A stretch of 43,119 bases of DNA, from positions 1-43,119 of the forward strand of contig CANLVH010000019.1 of NCBI GenBank assembly GCA_947494545.1, given 5' to 3'. Made by a program: the position numbers and the translations under genes. Below the pieces are notes generated by a model. It was not told the origin of the DNA. It did not search any database and saw only the letters and a list, made by a program, of their open reading frames with translations. This stretch comes from an uncultured Mesonia sp. GTDB lineage: Bacteria; Bacteroidota; Bacteroidia; Flavobacteriales; Flavobacteriaceae. Below are positions 27,588-37,289 of this stretch, piece after piece. The stretch's first letter is position 1. Each line of letters starts with the position of its first letter.

Positions 27588-28910
27588 TTATATCTTGATG
27601 ATTTTTTTTAATAAAAGGCCGTTTATACTATATATTTTAAAGAAATAGATACCATTAGCAAAAGAAGAGGTATCTATCTCAAAATTAGTTGAATTCGGTT
27701 TAACTATATTTTTTACTTTACCATTAGTATCAAAAATTTCAACTTTATCAATCTGATGCTCACTTCTAAGGTTTAGAATGGATGATGATGGATTTGGGTA
27801 TAAAACCACAGCGTTTTTGTTTTCTATATTGGTTGTGCTTAGAACATTTAAGTCTAAGGTATATATCCCTTTATACCTAGTTAAGAAAATAATTTTGTTG
27901 GCGTAGATATGAAAATCAACTATGCCGCCAGAATTTTCTAAAGGTTCTTGATAAGCAATACTCCAATTATCGCCAGCATCAACTGACTTTAAAATGTAAA
28001 TACTGTCGTTACTCCCATTTAAGTAGCCCGAGGCATAGATAATATCCGGGTTAGATTTGTCATAAATAATTTTACAGATGTAAATATATGGCATTATGAA
28101 AAAAGAAGGATTCCAACTGATTCCTTTGTCGGTGGATTTTGTAATACGGCCTTCTCCCGCAGATAATAGTATATTTTGGTTTATTGGATGAAATGCAATA
28201 TAATGTGTGGCATTATTATGCACTGCATCTGTATTTGTCCAAGAGATACCGTTGTCATAAGATACTTGCACGTATGAAGAGAAGAAACCATTTTCCCCGG
28301 TATAAAAAATCGTTTCTGTATCTAATGGATGATAATTAATAAACCGGTATTGATATTCAGGTGAATTATCATGCAAGCTAGTCCAAGTTATTCCAAAATC
28401 GTTTGATCTTGAAACACCTTGATGGTGCAAAGCTAAAATTTCATTAAGGTTTACAGGGTTCTGTGCAATCCTGTAAATACTATTTGTCAATTCAGGTTGT
28501 TGAAAATGAGGTGTAGATAGATAATTAGAAGAAAGACCATTATCGCTTGAATAAATAAGTAGGCTATCTGTATCATTTCCTTCGTCTTGATACGCCGTAT
28601 TTGCCAGAATCTTATTGTCTTTTTTTATAAAATCACGAATAGGCACGCCGCTAAATGCGAAAGACTCCCAAGTCAAATTATTTATTGTTGATAAATCTTT
28701 TCTATAAATGCCTTGTGGCGTTGAGACGTAGATATAGTCGTCTATAATTTGACTTTTTGGAAAATATTGCCCTGACGTTTGCTGGCTAAGATCCAATTCA
28801 TTCTCTAGACCAATATATTGGGATTGGGCAAAAGTTGTAAATTGAATTATGAGAACTAAAAAACCTAAGTAGGTTTTACTGAAGAAGTAGTGATTAATGA
28901 TGTCTAGCAT
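27588..28910 (-). CDS. Secreted BNR/Asp-box propeller protein with T9SS type A sorting domain
   Basis: This 440-residue protein starts with a signal peptide (YLGFLVLIIQFTTFAQ, about 14-29). It has four Asp-box repeats of the SxDxGxxW type: SNDFGITW, SYDNGISW, STDKGISW and SVDAGDNW. These mark a sortilin/sialidase-like beta propeller. It ends with a T9SS type A domain (VVLYPNPSSSILNL ... NGIYFFKIY). Asp boxes are structural and do not prove sialidase activity; no sialidase catalytic set is visible. It is the third T9SS cargo gene in a row on this strand. Confidence 0.9.
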   Translation of the reverse strand: MLDIINHYFFSKTYLGFLVLIIQFTTFAQSQYIGLENELDLSQQTSGQYFPKSQIIDDYIYVSTPQGIYRKDLSTINNLTWESFAFSGVPIRDFIKKDNKILANTAYQDEGNDTDSLLIYSSDNGLSSNYLSTPHFQQPELTNSIYRIAQNPVNLNEILALHHQGVSRSNDFGITWTSLHDNSPEYQYRFINYHPLDTETIFYTGENGFFSSYVQVSYDNGISWTNTDAVHNNATHYIAFHPINQNILLSAGEGRITKSTDKGISWNPSFFIMPYIYICKIIYDKSNPDIIYASGYLNGSNDSIYILKSVDAGDNWSIAYQEPLENSGGIVDFHIYANKIIFLTRYKGIYTLDLNVLSTTNIENKNAVVLYPNPSSSILNLRSEHQIDKVEIFDTNGKVKNIVKPNSTNFEIDTSSFANGIYFFKIYSINGLLLKKIIKI

Positions 28911-29253
28911 TTGTCAAAAGGTGTCTTCTTTAAAGGGTTTCGATTGTTAAAAGCTTATTTTCAAATTACGCTATTAAATCTTTTCTCGTAGTTGTGAAGA
29001 TAAAGATTTAACCAACCCATCTAATTTTAGAGTTATTTCCATGTATTATCTAAAAAAATTAAACGCGCTTAAAACGACTTAATTACGCTTACGTTTTTAA
29101 CTATTTATAGGCTTTTGCAAGGGTTAGTGGTAATGTGTTGCACTTCTATTTTATTATCTATTTTGTTATTCGTTGGTTTGGTAGTTTTTTTACAAAACTT
29201 AGCTTGCATATTGGTTTGAGCGGTTTTGCAAATGTTTCATTATGAGCGTTGGC
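28911..29253. other. Intergenic region between T9SS genes and the four-gene operon
   Basis: This 343-bp AT-rich segment has no recognisable gene. It lies at the 3' edge of the putative defence operon. I see no clear inverted repeat or terminator. Confidence 0.45.
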
Positions 29254-31092
29254 TTAACTTATTTTTAATTCATACTTGTTTTCAAAAAACTCATTCAATA
29301 TATTCTGATCAGTCTCATTAATTAAAAATTTCTTTTCTTTTTCTGACAACTCACACACTCCAAAATTCTTAATGTAATTGCCGTTCAAAGAATAATAGTC
29401 AGAAGAATATGGTTTGCTCGTAGTTTTGATATAGTACCAAAAAACGCTAGACTCCAATACTTTCTTTATTATTATCATTTCTTTTTCCGAACTACCTACA
29501 ACTGCTAATCCATTGTAAAAAAGCAAATTTTCATCCGAGTTAATAATAAAATTTGGTGTCCTATCGGAGTACTTTGGGAAAAACATTTTGTTTTTAATCA
29601 TCTCTAATGATTGCGTTCGTCCATAAGCAAACCAATTTTCATAGTTTCCATTTCCTCTGTCTCTCCCTTCTAAAACCTTTCTTTTGCTTTGTAAATATTT
29701 ATAGGTCTCCGGATAATTTTTCATTAATAATTTCTCATCAAGAAGTTTGGGTTTTTCTTGTTGGTGGTATGGGAAAATAACTTTCTCTTTAAGCTTGTTC
29801 AAGCTTATCTCTCTACTTAACTTGTTTGAATTGATAATGTCTCTACAAATTTCTTTTTCAATTTTATACAAACTGCCATTTTGCAGATAGAAATATTTTT
29901 TGTCTTCGTTAACCGGTCTAAATATATAGATGTCATTCTTTAAGGTTGCAATACCGTGCCTAGTTTTATAAAGTTCACCAAATGGAAACCCTGTTGATTC
30001 AATTTTTGATATTGTTTTGTTGTCTTTTAAATTCCAGCCTTTTTTTGAATCGAGGATGTCGTAGTTTATTCTTTTAAATAACAGTTTTCCATTTAAATGC
30101 TTACTTTTAGATTGCTTATATGAAATGAAATTTTGATTTCTGTTTTCGATAAAGCAAATACAAGTATATGTATTCTTTGATTTGAAGATTTGTTCTGAAC
30201 CAAAGTCTATAATATTGATGGCAAGTTCTTTTCTTTGAAAATAGTCTCTTAAAGCCCTTCCATTAAGACTTTTGAAAAATGAATTCATAGTAATGAAACC
30301 TAAAATACCATTGACGCTTAAATTCTCAATTGCAATTTGAAAGAATGGAATATACAAGTCAGAGTTACCTGATTTACAAACTTCCCATTTCTTTAATTTT
30401 TCCTTTGTTTCTATGTCAAGGTTTCTTGCACATACATACGGAGGATTCCCAAGAATGATTGAAAAACCATTAAAGTCGCTAATTTTTCCTGTCCAATCAA
30501 AATCTAAGGAATCACCTTGAAATAAGTTGAATTCAAATTCTTCTTTATCTTCTCCCGATTGCAATCCCAATAAAGATAGAAGTAACTTAGTGCGGTTAAC
30601 TGAATACTCTTGAATATCTAAACCGAAGATATTGTCTCTAAATATTTCTGAGTACATTTTTCTAGTTTTCTTTTTTAATTCAATGGTTGCGTTGAACAAA
30701 AAACCCCCACAACCCATTGCAATATCAGAAATTTTAATCGTATCATCAACGGTCTTGATTTTTTCAAACGCTTCCGAAACAATGAAAGACCTGATTTTTT
30801 GAGGTGTGTAAATAGCACCATTTATAACTCTATCAGCAGGAGATATTACAAATTCAAAAAGTTCAATAAGCTCTTCAAAACCAAATACTTTTGTATCTGC
30901 ATAAATCGCTGAAACAAATTCAATAAGTGATGCATATTCCTCTCTTTCGATACTTCGGATTGAATAAACTTTAAGAAGCGCGTTCTTCTTTGGATTTAAT
31001 TTATTGATTTTAAGAAATGCAGAAATAATAAGCCTGTCCACATCTTTTGGAGTTGTGGAATATTGACTTAAATATTTGAATGCGTTTCTCAT
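29254..31092 (-). CDS. Adenine-specific DNA methyltransferase with TaqI-like specificity domain
   Basis: The protein is 612 residues when started at ATG 31092, which overlaps the upstream stop codon in ATGA. A start at 31146 would add 18 residues inside the neighbouring gene. The SAM-binding motif is ISDIAMGCGGFLFNATIEL and the catalytic motif IV is NPPYVCARN, as in gamma-type N6-adenine methylases (HsdM/Eco57I group). The C-terminal third (IFPYHQQEKPK, ENWFAYGRTQSLEMI, MFFPKYSDRTP) matches TaqI-type target-recognition domains. The protein has no separate S subunit and no visible PD-(D/E)XK nuclease part, so it probably methylates a specific site. It is the last gene of a four-gene operon with a GHKL kinase and a receiver protein. 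Confidence 0.9.
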   Translation of the reverse strand: MRNAFKYLSQYSTTPKDVDRLIISAFLKINKLNPKKNALLKVYSIRSIEREEYASLIEFVSAIYADTKVFGFEELIELFEFVISPADRVINGAIYTPQKIRSFIVSEAFEKIKTVDDTIKISDIAMGCGGFLFNATIELKKKTRKMYSEIFRDNIFGLDIQEYSVNRTKLLLSLLGLQSGEDKEEFEFNLFQGDSLDFDWTGKISDFNGFSIILGNPPYVCARNLDIETKEKLKKWEVCKSGNSDLYIPFFQIAIENLSVNGILGFITMNSFFKSLNGRALRDYFQRKELAINIIDFGSEQIFKSKNTYTCICFIENRNQNFISYKQSKSKHLNGKLLFKRINYDILDSKKGWNLKDNKTISKIESTGFPFGELYKTRHGIATLKNDIYIFRPVNEDKKYFYLQNGSLYKIEKEICRDIINSNKLSREISLNKLKEKVIFPYHQQEKPKLLDEKLLMKNYPETYKYLQSKRKVLEGRDRGNGNYENWFAYGRTQSLEMIKNKMFFPKYSDRTPNFIINSDENLLFYNGLAVVGSSEKEMIIIKKVLESSVFWYYIKTTSKPYSSDYYSLNGNYIKNFGVCELSEKEKKFLINETDQNILNEFFENKYELKIS

Positions 31093-31790
31093 ACTAAATA
31101 AGGACAGTTTTCTTTTGGATCCCATTCCATTGGGTTTTTGAGCCAATAGTTCTCTAACGAATTAAAGTATGGACGCCAAATCTTTTGTTGATAATCTTTA
31201 CAAAGGTTTACAAATTGTCTATTCTCTACAAGCTTTGAATATGTTGTTGGAGAAAAATTTGATAAAATGGTGCTGACACCTAGAATCAATTCCATAGGTA
31301 AATGCATCATTCTTGGCACATCTAATTGTAAAGTTTCTCCGTGGTCAAATTCTTCTTTTGGTTTTATTTTACTGTTCTGAACATATTGCAAATGATATAA
31401 TGGATGAATTTCATTTGTTTTACTTCCATTATGTCTGTCAATATGAAACCCTAAGTAATGCACTTTATTTGTTTTTGAATTAGTACCCCTTATAATACTT
31501 CTAAAATTTAAAGAACTAAAGGGGTCATTTAAATTATCCCATTCACTAATTTTAGATTCTACATCTAATTCTATAATAACTTCAACATTTGTAAAACCAG
31601 ATGGACTTATATGTTTTAATGTAGATTGATCAGCCTTGAATTTAATATCTGAAATAGTATAACCCCAGGATTCATTAGGTAAATGATGTTTAAAATCAAC
31701 AGAGCCATAAGAAATAGATAGGTTGTTAAGAATTGACAGAAAATCCGTAACATCCTTTTTTCTTTTAGATATAAAAGCTGCGTTCTTCAT
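31089..31790 (-). CDS. Unknown protein of the kinase-receiver-methylase operon
   Basis: This 233-residue protein belongs to no family that I can name. Visible landmarks are LGFHIDRHNGSKTNEIHPLY with several His residues, YHLQYV, and DVPRMMHLPMELILGVSTIL followed by SNFSP. No signal peptide or membrane segment is present. The His-rich HxxxxxxxxxHPLYHL stretch could bind metal, but no nuclease motif can be claimed. It starts 5 bp after the receiver gene and overlaps the methylase start (ATGA), so it is translated with both. In this setting it is the best candidate for an effector or adaptor; that is inference. Confidence 0.75.
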   Translation of the reverse strand: MKNAAFISKRKKDVTDFLSILNNLSISYGSVDFKHHLPNESWGYTISDIKFKADQSTLKHISPSGFTNVEVIIELDVESKISEWDNLNDPFSSLNFRSIIRGTNSKTNKVHYLGFHIDRHNGSKTNEIHPLYHLQYVQNSKIKPKEEFDHGETLQLDVPRMMHLPMELILGVSTILSNFSPTTYSKLVENRQFVNLCKDYQQKIWRPYFNSLENYWLKNPMEWDPKENCPYLV

Positions 31791-31795
31791 ATCTT

Positions 31796-32914
31796 CTATA
31801 ACCCTAATTCATTCTTAGTAAATTCAATTCTTTCCAATTCAGAGTGATGTGGTTTCAGCCCTCTATCGGTAAAACCCTCTCTTTCTAGAATTGCCAATAT
31901 GGATAGTACCTTATTTTCCTGCCACGGTTTTAAATCAGCAGTAGTATGAATTTTGAAAGCTTCTAACGGGTCTAATGGCATCTTGTATCCCTCACAGATT
32001 GACCAAAATTCAGAACTTGTACAAAACTTCAGAGGAGAAGCGGGTACAATTTCTTGAAAGCCAGTTTTGGCTTGCAAAATTTTTACTCGATTTTTTGCAT
32101 TCAAAAAAGCCAACTTTTCACCTGAAATCTGGCTGAACCAGTCAACTAAGTCATCAGCCCACCAACGTTTCCAACCTTCTGCAAACAAGCCTTTATATCT
32201 AAACTCGTCTAAAACTGTAGTGCAAAGTTTTTTCCAAACTTCGGGAGATGTTTTGCATAAATCGATGCCTAATCTAGCAGCTAACGTTCTTTCGTTAATA
32301 AGAGGATTCGTTTGATGAAAAAAGTTCTTTATTATAAAGTGTGTAAAGTCATAAGTAACGGAAAAATTTAAAAGCTTTTCAACAATTCTATCATCAATGT
32401 TTTCTAATTTCTTAACGCCAATAATATCATTTAGGGTTCTTTTAGATGATTGAATCCAATTGTAACCCTTGGCAAGTGATTTTAATTTCATTGAGATTTT
32501 TACCCAATTAGGTTTATCACTAGATTTACTAAGCTTGTAGTCAAATAAATCATGGCTAGTTCTGTCGGAATCATAAGTTTGTTTGATTTTTTCTTCAGTA
32601 GAACATAGAACGATGGGAAATGATCGAATATCACCGCGAGCAGAAATGGAACGAAGTTCTGACGTTATAGCAGTTGCATTAAATTCAGTCCTATCTTTAC
32701 CTGCACCATCTAATCGTAAGTCAATAATTAATCCATCAAATTCATTATTTATACAAGCTCTTTCAAGCTCTTTCTTTAAACCGCCAAAATCACGAAAATC
32801 AGATAAATTAAACCGTTCAACTTCAATAATTCTTGGGTCATTAAAACCATGTAATGTTGAGATTTCGGAACTTCCGTTTTCATCATCTATGTATAAATAT
32901 CTTGGTTTATTCAT
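31796..32914 (-). CDS. Receiver-domain protein with unknown C-terminal domain
   Basis: The protein is 372 residues, starting at ATG 32914 (MNKPRYLYIDDENG), which overlaps the end of the kinase gene. A start 27 bp earlier is possible but adds repeat-like residues. The N-terminal 130 residues have the response-regulator core: D10-D11 acidic pair, phosphoacceptor D65 (FDGLIIDLRLDG), S105/T106 (PIVLCSTEEK) and a Lys near 127-130. The remaining 240 residues contain no HTH or nuclease motif that I recognise. The gene follows a histidine-kinase-like ATPase, so the two should form a phosphorelay pair. The unusual feature is a non-DNA-binding output inside a methylase operon. Confidence 0.85.
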   Translation of the reverse strand: MNKPRYLYIDDENGSSEISTLHGFNDPRIIEVERFNLSDFRDFGGLKKELERACINNEFDGLIIDLRLDGAGKDRTEFNATAITSELRSISARGDIRSFPIVLCSTEEKIKQTYDSDRTSHDLFDYKLSKSSDKPNWVKISMKLKSLAKGYNWIQSSKRTLNDIIGVKKLENIDDRIVEKLLNFSVTYDFTHFIIKNFFHQTNPLINERTLAARLGIDLCKTSPEVWKKLCTTVLDEFRYKGLFAEGWKRWWADDLVDWFSQISGEKLAFLNAKNRVKILQAKTGFQEIVPASPLKFCTSSEFWSICEGYKMPLDPLEAFKIHTTADLKPWQENKVLSILAILEREGFTDRGLKPHHSELERIEFTKNELGL

Positions 32915-35228
32915 CTTGTTTTTGGTTTTTTGGAATTTCAATTCTTACTGTAGTATTGAAAGATTCAGGTGAGGCGGTTACATACACATCACCTCCGTAG
33001 AATTCCACAATATCTTTAATAATTTTTAATCCAAGCCCTGTTCCTGCCAAACTTTCTGCATCATTTCCTGAGTGGTTTGCTGCGGATGTAGTTGTAAAGA
33101 AGGCATTGAAAATTAAATCCTCATTTTCCTTCGGGATGCCGTCTCCATTATCAGAAAATTCCAAAAAAACGTTTTTTTCATCTTTTCCACAACGGATAAA
33201 AATTTTTCCATCTACTTTTTTCCTTACAATTGCTTTTTTAGAATTGGTGTAAAGATTAAATAATATTGATGCCCACTCTGATGGGTGCATTGGCGTTGTA
33301 AACAAATCATACCCATCAAAAACAGGTTTTTCTAATTGTATATTAGCTCTTTTTAGATTGTTGTCAATTACAATACTGAAGTCTTTAACAACATCTCTCA
33401 ATGCAATAGGCTGAAGTTCACGTATAACATTCCTAGAAATAGCCTTATCAAAATACGAAGTATATGAAGTGAATGATTTAATATTAGTTCCTAATAATTC
33501 AACTCTTTCATATACTCCCTCAATGTCTTTCACAGCATTTTTCAAAAAGCTTATTTCTGCATCAAATCCAGGGAGAAACCTATGAACTTCGTGGATAAAT
33601 TCACCAATAACTAAGCCTAGTCCAGCAAGGATTCTGAGCATATTATTTTCATCAATTAATGCTTGATTCTTCTTCTTTTCTTCTTCTCGAGCTTGCTTAA
33701 ACTCTTCAAATACCTGCTTTGCCTTTTCTTTTGATTTGCTTGAGCCAGCTTTATCAGAAGAACCTTCTTTTGGTTCATCTCCTGTAAAGAATTCCTCTAA
33801 TTCCTCTACAGCTTTATCTGCTTTTTCTGTTGGGTCATCTTCTTTTCTTTTGAAATTTTTTTGAGAGGCCGTGGCTTTTCTTCCTCTTAGGTCGGATACT
33901 TTAATTACACCACTTATGATTGAACGATACACAAAACTTACTAATTCATTAAATGCATCATTTTCTATAATCCCTTCTCTACTCGAAGTTTCCTCAAACA
34001 ATCCTTCTTCATCCTTTAGTTCAACGAATCCAAAAAAGTTTCTATTAGGGTGGGGGCCTAAAACTATACTTCTATTATTTGATTTATCTAAACCAAGCCA
34101 GTCATCACTATTTTCACCATAAGGGAGCACTCTGAAGCCATTTCTATAAAGCTTAATACCGCCTTTTTCGTAGCCGACCTCTTTTATAAAGCTAAATGAC
34201 CTTGAAGAATCGAATAATGAAGAGTCAAGAATAAAATAGTAAGTCTTGAAATGAAGCCCTTTAATAAGATTAAATTTTACATCTGTATTATCTCTGTTCT
34301 TTTCATCATTGCCTATAGGAAAGACTTCTTGGGGGAAATTGAGTTTATCACTTTTCAACGCCCAACATCCTTGACCATCATCTAATACATAACCTTCAAT
34401 TTCAGCAAGGGCGTGTTTAAATATGGCTTCTTCTTCATCAATAATTGGGGTTAATTCATGTTTATCTTGCCTGAAGTAGTAGCTTTTAAAACCAGGATCT
34501 ATTGATGCTGCTGCTTCGTCTTTGTTTTTTTTTGACAAAGGGAATGGTTGCAAAAGTTCAGAGGTATATCTAAAAACTCTTTTAATCATTGCATCTGACC
34601 AACCATCTCTGAGGTTCTCTACAATTAAGGTTGTACCTTCTTCTTTCGTCTTAGGAATTACTTGAATATTGTTTGTAACACTCAGTAAATCCTTGTCGGT
34701 TTCAAAATCATTCCAATTGATAGAAATTTTGATCGAGCAATCGTTCTTAGCAGTATGAGTTATTATTGTTAGTTTGCTTCCCAATCTCTGTGTTGCGAAA
34801 CGACCAATTCCTTTCCTTCCCGCTCTTGTTCTTTTATATTTAGCAGAAATTGGATTATGAATTTTATCCGATGAGGATAATCTCATAAAACCATTAATCA
34901 ATTGGTCTTTTGTCATCCCAGTTCCATTGTCTTCAATGGTCAAAGTGCCTCCAGTATTCCACGCGTTTTTAAAAATTAGATTGACTTCTGTCGCATCGGC
35001 ATCAAATGCGTTTTTGACTAATTCAGAAACTGCTGTTTCATGTTTTCCTACTAATTCTTTCCCAAGCCTATTAATTATTCCAGCATCAACAGAAAACCTA
35101 ACTTGACTTTCATCAAGTTTTGCGATCTGTCCGGATAGAGTTAAAAGCGCATTATTATCAGAATGTTCCTTTTGAATTTCTGCGGAAAGCTTTTTTTTTA
35201 GTTCTAATATTTGAGCTGCATTATCCAT
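32907..35228 (-). CDS. GHKL ATPase fused to a histidine-kinase module
   Basis: This 773-residue protein carries two GHKL folds. The N-terminal Hsp90/MutL-like one has the N box ELVKNAFDADATEV (69-82), DNGTGM (100-105) and GRKGIGRFA (137-145). The middle holds a charged, probably coiled region (about 450-530). The C-terminal part looks like a histidine kinase: a possible H box FIHEVHRFL with H546, NLYTNSKKAI, DNGDGIPKENEDLIF and GTGLGLKIIKDIV. GHKL (MORC/MutL-like) ATPases in bacterial restriction-modification-like operons have been described before, but the tandem GHKL-kinase design with its own receiver is unusual. It is the first gene of a tightly packed four-gene operon, with no membrane segment, so it would sense an intracellular signal. 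Confidence 0.88.
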   Translation of the reverse strand: MDNAAQILELKKKLSAEIQKEHSDNNALLTLSGQIAKLDESQVRFSVDAGIINRLGKELVGKHETAVSELVKNAFDADATEVNLIFKNAWNTGGTLTIEDNGTGMTKDQLINGFMRLSSSDKIHNPISAKYKRTRAGRKGIGRFATQRLGSKLTIITHTAKNDCSIKISINWNDFETDKDLLSVTNNIQVIPKTKEEGTTLIVENLRDGWSDAMIKRVFRYTSELLQPFPLSKKNKDEAAASIDPGFKSYYFRQDKHELTPIIDEEEAIFKHALAEIEGYVLDDGQGCWALKSDKLNFPQEVFPIGNDEKNRDNTDVKFNLIKGLHFKTYYFILDSSLFDSSRSFSFIKEVGYEKGGIKLYRNGFRVLPYGENSDDWLGLDKSNNRSIVLGPHPNRNFFGFVELKDEEGLFEETSSREGIIENDAFNELVSFVYRSIISGVIKVSDLRGRKATASQKNFKRKEDDPTEKADKAVEELEEFFTGDEPKEGSSDKAGSSKSKEKAKQVFEEFKQAREEEKKKNQALIDENNMLRILAGLGLVIGEFIHEVHRFLPGFDAEISFLKNAVKDIEGVYERVELLGTNIKSFTSYTSYFDKAISRNVIRELQPIALRDVVKDFSIVIDNNLKRANIQLEKPVFDGYDLFTTPMHPSEWASILFNLYTNSKKAIVRKKVDGKIFIRCGKDEKNVFLEFSDNGDGIPKENEDLIFNAFFTTTSAANHSGNDAESLAGTGLGLKIIKDIVEFYGGDVYVTASPESFNTTVRIEIPKNQKQDE

Positions 35229-35854
35229 TAATTTATTTTCTATTCACTGTTTAGCAAGTGAGTAATTTTAACTCCAAGTAATTCAGTGGTTGGTACTTAT
35301 GTATTCAAGGCGAACTGCAAATTCTCCGGGCACCATCTTCAATTGTTGCTTCGTTTTTGCCTAGTTATGCAGTAAACTATTTATTGTTTTTGAACTCATC
35401 TAAATTAGATACAGTACAAAGATATTGATTTTCTAATGAAATTAATTCGTTTTTCAGTCGGTTGTTTAAGAAGGAAAGCAAATGCGTTGCACGAGGTCGG
35501 CTTCGAGTGTTAATAATTTTGTGTTTTAAATAACGTCGATCGTTTTGTTTTAGTCTACGATGTCGCTCTTTTGGGTTGCACGCGTCTTAGGTTAGCTTTA
35601 CCCATAAAAAGCTTCTAAATTTAAGCTATAAATTAAAAAACAAAAAATGGAAATAATGTTATTTTGTGTATTTACGTTCGGGTCTTGCTTTTAAAATGTT
35701 GAAAACAGCCGTACTCTTGCTCTTTCAAGCTTTGTGACCGGACTAAAATGATAAAACCAATATAAGATGGGAAGGAAGCTATATTTTTTTGTTAAATATT
35801 TTGCAAGCAAACTTAATTGGGAGCTTTAATAGTTTTTGTAATTCTTATTTACTT
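35229..35854. other. Intergenic region upstream of the four-gene operon
   Basis: No gene is visible in these 626 bp. The right part contains words resembling repeats elsewhere (ttttaaataacgtcgatcgttttg is similar to 1383-1400). The promoter of the kinase operon should lie in the first 150 bp, but I see no exact TAnnTTTG box. Confidence 0.4.
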
Positions 35855-36526
35855 TTAAAATTTTGGTTTTAATTCTTCGTAAGTTTTACCACCACAGTAT
35901 TTTATATGGTCTAGAAGTCGGTCGGTATTTATCAAGTTGAATAAGTATTCTGCTTGTTCGTAAAGGTAAAGATATTCACTTTTGCTAATGATAATTGCGC
36001 CCTCAGCAGTATCTCTGTGATTGCCTATTATCTTTTTATTAGGAACATCATAATTATAGTCTGTGGTTAAAAGATCATCAAGTTTGACTTGAGCAAAATC
36101 TAAACAGGTTTGGTACCGGCCATACAAAAGATGCTCTTTTTCATATTCTAAATTTGCACCTTCTTCAAAGGCTAAAGTATCTCCAATAAAGTTAATGTTA
36201 GCCCCTTTTTTTACAAAGTATTCGAAAAGTTTGATTGAAGGTGCTTTCAAAATCACTAAGGATAAAAAAGTGGGTGCCCAATGATCAATATTGAAGTTTA
36301 AGTTTAATTTTGAGCCGATAATTAAATCGAAAGCTTTTTTAAATTTCGAGAAATTTTTGCGGTCATAATGGAAGTCAATTATGTCTACAAGCAACTTTTG
36401 TCGTTCTTTTGTAGACAACACCGATATTATTTTTGGCAAGCTTTCTAAAAAGTCATCCAATCTTTTAGTTTCTAGAATTTCATTTAGTTGTTTTACCATT
36501 TGAAGCAACTTTTTATATCCTATCAA
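35855..36526 (-). CDS. Ankyrin-like protein of unknown function
   Basis: This 223-residue protein has no signal peptide. The segment SIKLFEYFVKKGANINFIGDT near residues 96-116 resembles an ankyrin repeat (xxLxxxLLxxGAxVN). Flanking helices (KIISVLSTKERQKLLVDIIDF, FSKFKKAFDLIIGSKLNLNF) may be degenerate repeats of the same kind. The function cannot be assigned. It is a single gene between the kinase operon and the chimeric regulator and may be accessory. Confidence 0.7.
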   Translation of the reverse strand: MIGYKKLLQMVKQLNEILETKRLDDFLESLPKIISVLSTKERQKLLVDIIDFHYDRKNFSKFKKAFDLIIGSKLNLNFNIDHWAPTFLSLVILKAPSIKLFEYFVKKGANINFIGDTLAFEEGANLEYEKEHLLYGRYQTCLDFAQVKLDDLLTTDYNYDVPNKKIIGNHRDTAEGAIIISKSEYLYLYEQAEYLFNLINTDRLLDHIKYCGGKTYEELKPKF

Positions 36527-36725
36527 ATATAGTAATTTATTAAAGATTGTTTAGGGGTAAAAATACAAACGAATCTTTTTTAAATGACAATGTAGCAATT
36601 TGGGGTAACTAAATTGCTTCTAAAAGCGCAAATTTTTTATTTTCGGTAAGCTAATCAAAAATTAAATAACTCTTAATTAGACTCAAATTTTTAAAAAATA
36701 TGGGTTTGGGTAAGGGTTGCGTGTG

Positions 36726-37289
36726 TTAGTCAACGTGTTTGTTTTTATTCCAGCGGTCAATTCTATTTTCAATCTCTTTTTTAGGTAGTCTGTTGTTTAA
36801 CAACCTAAGTTGTTTAATTTTTTCAATAGCTACTTCAAATGTGATTAATTCTCGTTTTAAAAGCTCATCAAAAAGAAAAATGATTCCTCTAACCTCCAAA
36901 TTATCTTTACGAGCTTGTTTTCTTAATTTTCCATTGCCCGTTAACAAGACACCTGAAAGTTTTTTACTGTAATACCAAACAGAACAATCTTCTAAACTTT
37001 CTTTAAACAACTCGCCAAGATGCACCAACTCGACAAACTTAAAAAACGATTGGATGCGTTTTTCATCTTTACGGTCAAGAATATAACCTTTTTTTGTCGG
37101 TTGATATTGTAAACCAATGCCAAACTCGGTTTCCAAGGCTTTAAAATCCCGCTCCATTGTGCGATTGGTTGTTATGATATCATAATCTTGCTCCAAGCGC
37201 TCTACAAGGGTTTTCTTGGAGGCATTGGGATAGTTTTGTAATAAATGAATAATTACTTCTAAACGCTTTAATAGTTTATATCCTGCCAT
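36726..37289 (-). pseudogene. Chimeric gene: WYL-regulator N-terminus joined to a PIN-like C-terminus
   Basis: This 187-residue open frame is a recombinant. Residues 1-101 match the WYL regulator at 18430-19344 with six substitutions, and about 60 bp of upstream DNA also match, so it has the same promoter region. After Asp101 (SLED) the sequence changes abruptly to CSVWYYSKKLSGVLLTGNGK and on to NRLPKKEIENRIDRW, which looks like the C-terminal part of a PIN-domain nuclease (LLTGDxxLR type). The PIN part lacks its N-terminal catalytic acidic residues, and the usual Asp of LLTGD is Asn. The product would keep the DNA-binding HTH but not the WYL sensor. It may be dead, or it may act as a competitor of the parent regulator. 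Confidence 0.8.
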
